Source of the DNA: Pollenia angustigena
Taxonomy: Eukaryota; Arthropoda; Insecta; Diptera; Polleniidae
Length of the DNA stretch: 64,000 nt
NCBI GenBank assembly: GCA_930367215.1
Contig: OV884059.1
Location: 15,090,945 to 15,154,944 of the forward strand
Direction of reading: 5' to 3'
In this document: one piece after another, positions 56,263 to 64,000 of the stretch
Layout: every line of letters begins with the position of its first letter
Numbering within the stretch: position 1 is the stretch's first letter
Notes under the pieces: model-generated
What the model saw: the letters and a program-made list of their open reading frames with translations, nothing else
Databases searched by the model: none
Told to the model about the DNA's origin: nothing
Made by a program: the position numbers and the translations under genes

Positions 56263-57511
56263 GACGTTAAGCATTTTGACCGTGTACAGACCCCTTAACA
56301 TTAAGCCAACCAACAGCCAAGCCAACGACGTAAGATGAGCTGCAGCCAGTATGGAACGCTAAATTACTAGTTCTTTGTCTGATTTGTGTCTGAAATTATG
56401 AAAAATTGGGCTCAGTATATTCACTCTTGCCAGTGCTTTTGCGGTGGAAATTTGAACGATTCAGTATTCTGAAAATAGCATTGATTCCTTCTTTACTTGA
56501 AATAAAAAAAAAAAACAAAATGTGTCACTGCTAGTTAAAACATTGAGATTAAAAATGGATAAGATGGTTTTGATAATATTTGAAACAATTTGTTTATTAT
56601 GAAGGTCTAAGAACAATTTTGGGATTTTCCATTATAAATTAAGATATCTGCCAACTCCCTTTCAGCACATTTTACAGCAGAGACAAACAACTTTTTATAT
56701 TTCATATTTGCAGCTTGAAATGAAACCCAAAAATATTGTTGGTTTTACACACTTCATGACTTAAATTGAAGAAACACTACATGCTGGTCGACGAGGCGTA
56801 ACTCTCTACCACACGGCATCAAAATCTCAATTTACTTAAAAAAGTGTATTTAGCAGGTTTGCATATTAAGCCGACGATATCTTAAGCATTTCGAAGTACT
56901 TAATCCATTTAAACTACTACCTCGAATTTCCGGGGATCCTCTGCGAGGTTTGTTTTAGTAAAAATTAAATGACTTTGACCTGTAAAATCTTAGCAGGCAG
57001 ATATGTTATGATCAGGAGATTCATTAACACGTTTACGGAAAATTTTACCAAGCTCAGTTATAATTAACTATCAGTTAAAACTATCAAAAATATATTGTTA
57101 TCTGGAAGTTAAAGTAATAGTTAGGTTAAACTGAATTTAAGTAATAATAAAATCTTACAGGAGACATATTAAGTGTAGGTCCAAATAATAAACGAAAGTC
57201 TACCCGGACCACTTTATTCTAGTTTTAATAAGAAGGCCTTTGACTTCCAAAATTTCATGGACAACATTCGCTAGTAGACGGAAATTAGAATAAGATTAGA
57301 ATTTTAGTGAAAATATGAATGTTTAACTGAGTGCTGTTTTGAAAAACCTCGAGGTCTTATTTCAGAAAAACCTTATCTGGAATTATCAAAGAGAATATAA
57401 CTGAGGTACCCAGAAGTCGTTCATGTCCCAAACCAATAATTTCCAGATAATAAATTTTATAAACTAAATCACACAATTGGGCTGTCACTTTCTCGAAATT
57501 ATCAGCTATCC
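56263..57511. other. Intergenic DNA
   Basis: No gene, RNA or bounded element was recognised. Confidence 0.4.
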
Positions 57512-57789
57512 TAAAGGCCCAACCATAATGTGCTTAAGTTGGCTTAAGCAAATGTAAGAATACATGTAAAGCATATGAGGCAGACCCTAACGAACTTAAG
57601 CAAACTTTTTGTTAAATTTTAAGAAACTGTCATTTGCTTAAGCAAAGTGGGAAACTGAGCGCCCATTCCGTACGGAATCGAATGTTTGTGTATATTATTT
57701 TTGTTTTTGAAATAAATTTTAAGAGACTTTTTGTTAATTATTGACAGTAGGCTAAAGCAAGACTATGCATATTATGGTTGGGCCTTTAG
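57512..57789 (+). mobile_element. CCAACCATAATGTGC-type MITE, full copy
   Basis: TAAAGGCCCAACCATAATGT at the left and TAAAGGCCCAACCATAATAT on the other strand at the right. Partial copies lie at 35327-35500 and, inverted, 49741-49810. It ends about 70 bases beyond the 3' end of homologue 5. Confidence 0.75.
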
Positions 57790-57858
57790 ACTTTATCTAA
57801 CTTCCAAAAAGAATTTTCAAAAAAAACTTTGTTGTAAATTATTATTGTATGTTTATAT

Positions 57859-58608
57859 TTATAAATGTTGTTGACCTACAATTTTATCCAACCACTCTTT
57901 GTAGTATGCTAAATTAGTTACCAGCACTGGAGCATTTTCCATTTCACAGTCGATATTACTCGACACTATACCCAGTAATCGATTATCGATTATCAATGAA
58001 CCAGCATCATCTCCAACACATACTCCTATTGGTAATGCAATACAAATGAGTGCAGTATTTAAAGGGACTATAGGATAACCCACTACCGAATCGCCCCAAA
58101 CAGTTGTGGGTGAACATAGTTGCGTATCCCATAATTCGATATCGGTATACATTAATTGAGTACCCGGATCAGGTGCCCAATAAACCACAGTAGTCAGTGT
58201 GCCACCGATTATTGTATAGTTCATGTCCATGACTAATATTGGCTCCGAGATGTGATTAAACAAAGTCAAAGGTTTTTGCAGATATATAAGGGCTAAATCA
58301 AAATCTCTTGTATGCGGCATATATTCAGGATGTATAATGGTTTTGTTCACTTTAAGAATATTATTCTTGGGATAACGCTTAAAATCGTGAACTCCAATAA
58401 CAACTGTTAAGTCTTGAACTTCGATATATCTGATACAATGGGCTGCTGTTACAATAAACTTATCCGTTAGTATGGCACCACCACAAATATGTTCACCCTG
58501 ATAAGCAATGGAAACTTCATAGGGAAATTCACATTTTTCAGCTAAACTATTGGCAGCGTTGAGATAAATACAGTTAAGGAAAATGATGGTTAATAAAATG
58601 AACAGCAT
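57859..58608 (-). CDS. Secreted serine protease homologue 5 (Ser to Asp)
   Basis: A single-exon gene of 249 residues. The signal peptide is about residues 1-18. The domain starts AEKCEFPYEVSI, with an extra Cys (C26) absent from its relatives. There is no IVGG site. His is H57 (VTAAHC) and Asp is D104 (RDFDLALI). The nucleophile is Asp in CVGDDAGSLII. The pocket position is Gly. GWG is VYW and SWG is SSN. NKT and NYT sequons are present. It is the closest relative of homologue 1 (VYWAPDPGTQLMYT) and probably the parent or sister of that inverted copy. A TATAAAA lies about 50 bases before the ATG. It is predicted to be secreted and non-catalytic. Confidence 0.87.
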   Translation of the reverse strand: MLFILLTIIFLNCIYLNAANSLAEKCEFPYEVSIAYQGEHICGGAILTDKFIVTAAHCIRYIEVQDLTVVIGVHDFKRYPKNNILKVNKTIIHPEYMPHTRDFDLALIYLQKPLTLFNHISEPILVMDMNYTIIGGTLTTVVYWAPDPGTQLMYTDIELWDTQLCSPTTVWGDSVVGYPIVPLNTALICIALPIGVCVGDDAGSLIIDNRLLGIVSSNIDCEMENAPVLVTNLAYYKEWLDKIVGQQHL

Positions 58609-58652
58609 CTTTAAAATGTTTAAAACTAAAGTTTTGCAATTCAGGTTGAAGG

Positions 58653-58659
58653 TTTTATA
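58653..58659 (-). promoter_or_regulatory. Candidate TATA box, homologue 5
   Basis: TATAAAA on the - strand, 45-51 bases before the ATG at 58608. That leaves room for a very short 5' leader. Confidence 0.45.
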
Positions 58660-60129
58660 AAATAAATTTAAACATATTTTTTTGTACTATTTAATTTTTT
58701 AAATACCATGAAATTTAATTTCGCCATTTAAATTTTAATTAATTTCGTGCAACATTCGTGATTTTTTTACTTGATTCTTAAACATTCCAAATAGTAAAGA
58801 ATTTTTATTAAAAAAAATTAAATTATTTCTTATTTTTGTGCGGCAAATGTTGATCAGTCGATCCAAACCAAAGCCATTTGATCTTAAAATTAGAATAAAA
58901 CCTTCTATTCATTTAGGATAAATAAAAATTAAGGCGATCGCAATCCATAGAATACATAATGTCTATGTCCATATTGCTTATCTAAGTTTTGTGGAGCTCT
59001 CCGTGGTGGTAAAAACCTCATCTCGGGTCCAAAACGACCAGTTCATCCCAAAAAGAACAACTTTTCTGACTGTGCACGTCTCTCTAATTTCCTTACGGAG
59101 CTTTGAGCTAATTTTTCGTCCCGAATTTAGTAAAAAAAAGTTAAACGAGTTTTCAAAAAAAAAGGGTTTTCGTAGATTTGATATGGCTACTCCAATTTTA
59201 AGGTTGTTAACTGTATCTGTTGAACTGAATTTGGTTTAAAAAAATGCTCAGCTTGGAAACACATGTAGTCTATAATCATACGGTTCAACAAGGTCCAAAA
59301 GAAAATGGTCCCCATCGATATGTAGTAATCACCGCAAAGGCTATGAATTCGGTAAAAAAAAAAACCTACACATATCATTTATGCTTTTGTATGGTTCGCA
59401 TTGGACAAACAGAAATTAAATTTCATGTATTTTGTGTTAGCCCGTGTTTCGCATCGGTCTTTAATAAAAAAAAATGGTAAAAACCAGATTTTGAAGAAAT
59501 ATTTCGCCTGTATTGCTTTTGGTAAATTCAAAAAATCGAAATAATTTTAGAAATTTAACATGCTTATTTTCTTCTTTAGAGCTGAGTACCATGGTGAAAT
59601 TACTAGAAGGTGGCAGCACTAAAAGTTGTACAACGGTACAATAAAAACAGTGTAATTTGTTTGTGTAAAAAAATCCATTTAACGTGAGTGTGTGAAACGT
59701 TAGCAAAGTACTCATGGAGGTACATTGGAAGTTTGTTTCGAACTTTATTATAATATACACAGATGTTTTAAACATGAGAGCCATTTACGATGTGTAGAAT
59801 ATCAAACGAAATTTAGAGATATGGACATTTGCATGATTGGTAGCAAATTGTCTAGAAGTTGATAAGTCGAGAAAGATGAGGATCGGAAATGTTTGAAAGA
59901 ATTCTTATAGGTATTGTTTCATACTACTATTAGGATGTTTAAAATCATCTCTTGTCTTAGAAGATCTTAAAAAGTTTCAAAGAAGTTTGAAACTTCCTTC
60001 CTAAACGTCTGTATGCAACGTCAAATCAGTGTTTAAATCAAGCAATTTTACTTTATAGCACTGCAAATCAAATGAATCGTCATTTTAAACTTGACAAAAT
60101 TAATGACAATTTAAATAATGTGCTAGTAG
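58660..60129. other. Intergenic DNA
   Basis: No gene is supported. AAATACCATGAAATTTAA at 58713-58730 resembles part of the shared upstream element, but in the reverse orientation. Confidence 0.35.
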
Positions 60130-60901
60130 CGGTTATTAACACATAAGCTGCGAAACAGGTGACTTTAGAATACCATACTTTGTTAAAGTTTGGGAATATG
60201 TAACCTTTTTGGATGAGATTGCAAAGCATTCAAGGGTAACGCTAATATGGATACCGGGGCACACAAAGTGCCCGGGCAATCGGGTAGCAGATGAGCTGGC
60301 CAAACAAGGTGGTCGCATGGATGATACATTAATTGACCCATTCATTGGCCTTCCAATGGTTCACTGTAAATCACTTATAGGGCGCGAGTCTTATAGAGTT
60401 GCGCAGATGCGGTGGACCTGTGAGTCCACCTGCTCGATATCCAGGATCCTTTTGCCTGGATATGATGAACGGAGAACTAATTCTCTACTTGGGTTCAGCA
60501 GGGCCCAGATTAGGACGGTGATATCGGTTGTGACTGGACACTGGCCGGTGGGGACTGATGCTGGAAAAACGGGTCTAGAATTTAACGACTACTGTAGAAG
60601 TTGTCAAAACGAGGAGGAAGAGGAGACTGTGCTTCATTTTCTTTGTCAATGCCCTGGATTGCGGGGCATTAGGGAAGAATACCTGGGGGAACCGGTGTTT
60701 TCCTGTTTGGCGGATCTGTCCAGAATAAAACTAAAATCGCTCCTTCTATTCACTAGGAAGACGAAGTGATTGGACTTTGCAGTGACGCCATCTGAGTAAC
60801 TGCTCTAAGGGATGGGCATTGGCGCCGGGTATCACAAAGGGACCAATAAAGGACCCAAGTGAGCTGTCTTTTGATGGCTGCTCATGGAACCTAACCTAAC
60901 C
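60130..60901 (+). pseudogene. 5'-truncated non-LTR retrotransposon (RNase H end)
   Basis: The open frame ending at 60769 begins inside the RNase H domain: VTLIWIPGHTKCPGNRVADE contains the family's PGH and GN..AD.LA signatures. It ends with a Cys/His motif, CRSCQNEEEEETVLHFLCQC, of the type found at the C-terminus of such elements. The reverse transcriptase and first RNase H catalytic residues are missing, as expected from 5' truncation on insertion. The non-coding 3' tail ends GGAACCTAACCTAACCT, a simple-repeat terminus rather than poly(A). The frame has no stops over at least 186 codons, so the insertion is not very old. Clade (I, LOA or R1 type) is uncertain. Confidence 0.85.
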
Positions 60902-60930
60902 TCTTTGCGCGGCAAAGCAACATTCGTGTA

Positions 60931-61064
60931 GTCTGGGTTCACACCATGAAAGTTTTCTTGAAGATTTATTAATGAGAGAAGAAGATAATATGCTATTCTA
61001 TTCTCCTTTCTCTCAAAAAAATTCAGACTTTTTGAAAGAAAACTCTCATAATATGAAACCAGAC
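60931..61064. repeat. Inverted-repeat element
   Basis: GTCTGGGTTCACACCATGAA at the left and GTCTGGTTTCATATTATGAG on the other strand at the right, followed by AGTTTTCTT in both arms. The terminus resembles that of 30913-31175 (GTCTGAGTTCA). Confidence 0.55.
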
Positions 61065-61292
61065 TTAGGAAGGCAGCCTTCTACTAAATACCATAGAGTT
61101 TTTGTTTGATTCTTACTGGAATAAAAGTATTTGTTAACTTCCAATTATTGTTTCTGAATTGGTTTTTAATTTAAAATTTAGCAAAGCAATTGGCAGAAAC
61201 GTTCTAGAAGTCAATATCTTGCTTAGATATTTGAAATAAGTATTAAATAAAATGAGATAAAAAACAAACTAAAAGTTACATTTTTATTTGCA

Positions 61293-62084
61293 TTAATTTT
61301 CAAAAAATAACACGACCTTCTCAATATATGTACGTAACAAAGCAATGCTCGTGTAAACAGAAGACTTGCCCAATGTCTTGCAATCATAACGCCATGATAA
61401 TACACCCACAAATTCGTTATTCACTATTAAACCTCCGCCATCATCATCGTGACAGGTACCTGGACCACCATCGGGAACACTGACGCATAACATACGTTCG
61501 CTAACCAAAGGACCATACATTTCGAAAGCATTTGGTCCTAAAACATTAAACGAATTGCACTCTTGCGGCGACCAAACTCGAACACTATTAAAACGTAATT
61601 TGATTTCGTCATCAGAATTAGAAGATTTTTGGCCCCAACCCAAAACTACACCTTCATGATTATGATGATCTGAATTGTGTGTGGCCAAACGGATTCTTTG
61701 CACTTTCGAACTGCTGAAATAAAGTTGAATCTTTGGCCTTAATATAGCAATATCGAAATCCTTGTCAATTTCACAATAGCGTGGATGTAGCACAACGTGA
61801 CTGACATCTTTGATGTGTTCGCTTTTCTTGAGACTTAAATTTTGTACTCCAACTACAACTTGTATGGCTGACACATTAAAGCCGCGTTTAAAACAGTGAG
61901 CTGCACTAATTATTGCATAATTCGAAACTATGGTACCACCACAAAGATATTTTCCCTTGTCGGTTATGGCTGCCGCATAGCGATACTTGCCTGGTGGGAC
62001 CTCAATTCCATCGGGTAGGGCAACTGTGTAGTCGAAGTAAAAAAATACAATTTGAGTAAAAAAAGTAAAAAGCCGGGAATACAT
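61293..62084 (-). CDS. Secreted serine protease homologue 6 (divergent member)
   Basis: A single-exon gene of 263 residues, the longest and most enzyme-like member. The signal peptide is about residues 1-22, followed by LPDGIEVPPGKYRYAAAIT. The PPGKY context matches the start of many active enzymes, but IVGG is replaced by LPDG, so no activation site remains. His is H63 (SAAHC) and Asp is D111 (KDFDIAIL). The nucleophile segment CHDDDGGGLIV has Asp in place of Ser and Asp in place of the oxyanion-hole Gly before it. It alone keeps the conserved GWG (VVLGWGQ). It keeps the 168-182 and 191-220 cysteines. A TATAAAA lies about 60 bases before the ATG, and AATAAA just past the stop. Best read as the earliest-branching member of the cluster, and non-catalytic. 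Confidence 0.87.
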   Translation of the reverse strand: MYSRLFTFFTQIVFFYFDYTVALPDGIEVPPGKYRYAAAITDKGKYLCGGTIVSNYAIISAAHCFKRGFNVSAIQVVVGVQNLSLKKSEHIKDVSHVVLHPRYCEIDKDFDIAILRPKIQLYFSSSKVQRIRLATHNSDHHNHEGVVLGWGQKSSNSDDEIKLRFNSVRVWSPQECNSFNVLGPNAFEMYGPLVSERMLCVSVPDGGPGTCHDDDGGGLIVNNEFVGVLSWRYDCKTLGKSSVYTSIALLRTYIEKVVLFFEN

Positions 62085-62140
62085 GTTAACGCGGGATGTT
62101 TTAAATAGTTAAATGTTTTAGCGAAATGTAAAAGATTTTA

Positions 62141-62147
62141 TTTTATA
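62141..62147 (-). promoter_or_regulatory. Candidate TATA box, homologue 6
   Basis: TATAAAA on the - strand, 57-63 bases before the ATG at 62084, in a GTATAAAATAAAATC context. Confidence 0.4.
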
Positions 62148-62776
62148 CAAAAATTTTTTTAAATCAAATTTTATTTTGCTATTTAAAGTAGTAAATTTTA
62201 ATTTTATGCTTTAATTTAATAGAAGAAATTTAAAATTGTTCAATATTCTATTGTTTTAAGAATGGGGAGACATTGGTGTAAAAATAAAATAATTTTAAAT
62301 ATCTTTAAATAAAAAAAAAATGAAAAATTATTAACTCTTTTATAACTTTTAATTATTAATTGTTTTTTAACAAATTTATTTTTCTCTTTTTATTTTCAGG
62401 TAAATATGGAATTTTTATTAAAAACAACAAATTTCTAAGGTAACTTTTACAAGTTTTATTAAGATCTTGAAGGAAAACAAATTAAATACATATCGACAAT
62501 CTGTAAAAAATGGCAAACATTCTGTGTTTTTACTCCTTTTAGTTTGCTCCTTAAAGTAAACTACACTTTTTGTTTGTTTTTTGCATTTGACAAACGAATT
62601 ATGTTGTGTATGAATCTTTTACTTAAACTGGAAGGCCATTAAAAAAAAAAAAATATTTAAAGCTAAATCACCCTGTTAAAGAGAAAACGACAAATTTAAA
62701 TGTTATTTTTTTTAGCTTTTTATAAAAAAATACAGGGTAGGCCATAAGTAACGTTATGATTTATTCAATAAAATTT
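62148..62776. other. AT-rich intergenic DNA
   Basis: No gene. A pyrimidine-rich TTTTTCTCTTTTTATTTTCAG runs into GTAAATATGG at 62400, an abutting 3'/5' splice-like signal on the + strand. ATTTTATGCT near 62201 resembles the shared upstream element of the protease homologues. Confidence 0.4.
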
Positions 62777-64000
62777 GTATAACCTCCACCACAATTGGTT
62801 GTGAAAAGGGTATACTAAATTTGTCATTCCGTGTGAAACTTTTTTATTATACATCTAATACACCATAAAATATATATATTTTGGCTCCTTGAGTACTTCT
62901 AAAGGCTATATGACACTACATTTGTAATGCATTGTTCAAGTTTTAGTGAACAGTGTAAATTTAATGTAATAGAAAAATGTATCAAGTGCAAAGAGTTCTA
63001 TCAACTCAATGACAAAAAATGTAGTGTCATAAGGGCTTAAGTCGATTTAGCCATGTCCGTCCGTCTGTCTGTCTGTTAAAAACACGCTCACTTTCGAAAA
63101 ACTCAAAAGAAATGATCAAACTTGGCGTCAAATTGCTCATATCTAGTTATCCTTACAAGTTTGGGAATGCAATTCGGTAAAATTGGATCAGTAGGATCTG
63201 AGCTATAAATCAAAATGTGGAACCACCACCCTAAAAAGTTGATAATTTTGTTACAAAAACTAACATAAATGGTGGAATAATGCACGGAATGATATAAGAT
63301 TTTGCACAACCGTTTAGTACGCCTTAACCCGTAATAAACAATGCTCTCATAATACAATTTGGTACGTCATAGGTTTATAAGACTAGAAATCACACTGTAA
63401 AATTTCGTGAAGATCTAGGAAAACCGTTTAGTGCGCCTTAAACCGTAATTAATAATGTTATCGTAATAAAATTTGTTACATCACAGTTTTATAGGACTAG
63501 AAATTACACTGTAAAATTTCGTGAAGATCGAAGATAACACTGCTTTATAAATTTTTAATTTGAAAAAATACCAAGAACGCCACATGCCTAGATAAGTTTA
63601 TTGGGACCTCCAGAACACGAAAAACGCTGTAATTTTTTAGCTGTAAACCAGTGTAATTTAACCTAGTTCCCATATATAGCATTATCCGGTAAATTAGTTA
63701 AATAAGCCTAAAACCGTAGCAGATATATTTATTGCAGTAAAATTTCTTTCAACTTAGCTTCATATAGCCAGAAAAAATTTCATGCAATTTGTTAATATAC
63801 GGGCCATAATTTACCTTAGATTCGTTATTAAGCAGCCTTCTGAAATTTACTGTAAACGCTAAAACTAATCCCACTGCTGTATTGAAATTTATTTAAATTT
63901 ATGTTCTGTAGAAATCACTGTACATAATTTTGGGATGATTGGTCCATAATTTACACCATGGCTCCAATACAAAATTCCCCTCCTGAAAATCATTTATGTA
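62777..64000 (-). repeat. Dispersed repeat, inverted relative to 24.9-26.06 kb
   Basis: ACCTCCACCACAATTGGTTGTGAA, TTTGTCATTCCGTGTGAAAC and CATGTCCGTCCGTCTGTCTG are the complements of blocks at 25900-26060. Further right, units with GTTTAGTRCGCCTTAA and GTAAAATTTCGTGAAGATC near 63310-63540 are related to the 153-bp tandem units but shorter. The repeat runs off the window. Confidence 0.65.

Overview
The window looks like nuclear DNA of a higher dipteran, probably a calyptrate fly. It is strongly AT-rich and full of short homopolymers. It carries insect-type transposons (PIF/Harbinger, hAT, pogo, mariner, Helitron, RNase H-bearing non-LTR remnants) and single-exon secreted chymotrypsin-fold genes. 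The species is inferred, not read directly. No rRNA, functional tRNA, CRISPR array or bacterial-type operon is visible.

The real gene content is on the right half, a cluster of six intronless serine-protease homologue (SPH) genes between about 36.7 and 62.1 kb. One is on the + strand (36733-37467). Five are on the - strand (43455-44205, 48449-49207, 54123-54863, 57859-58608, 61293-62084). Each encodes a signal peptide followed directly by a chymotrypsin-fold domain. All keep the catalytic His, but five of six have Asp where the nucleophilic Ser should be (GDDAGSL-type motif). The sixth has lost a codon there and carries what looks like a secondary Ser. None has the R/IVGG zymogen activation site. 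They are therefore predicted to be secreted, non-catalytic pseudoproteases made without a zymogen step. One copy (43455-44205) carries a +1 frameshift. Two - strand members share a 30-base upstream element at almost the same distance from the ATG.

The left half (1-36 kb) has no convincing host coding gene. There is one isolated exon-like / recursive-splice-like signal near 974-1045, and it is otherwise a mosaic of transposons. The clearest are a 2.6-kb PIF/Harbinger element (6013-8625) whose two genes are each interrupted by one in-frame stop, a hAT remnant (15785-17392), a deleted mariner (20681-21556), a four-level nest of elements (22065-26060) ending in a 153-bp tandem array, a long-TIR hAT-like MITE (27214-28091) and a deleted Helitron (about 28100-28921).

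Throughout the window there are small inverted-repeat elements. Nine of them have matching TTA or TAA 3-bp target duplications, the PIF/Harbinger signature. The protease cluster is embedded in the same repeats. The only + strand protease gene lies between two oppositely oriented copies of one repeat, a plausible substrate for the inversion that set it apart from its neighbours.
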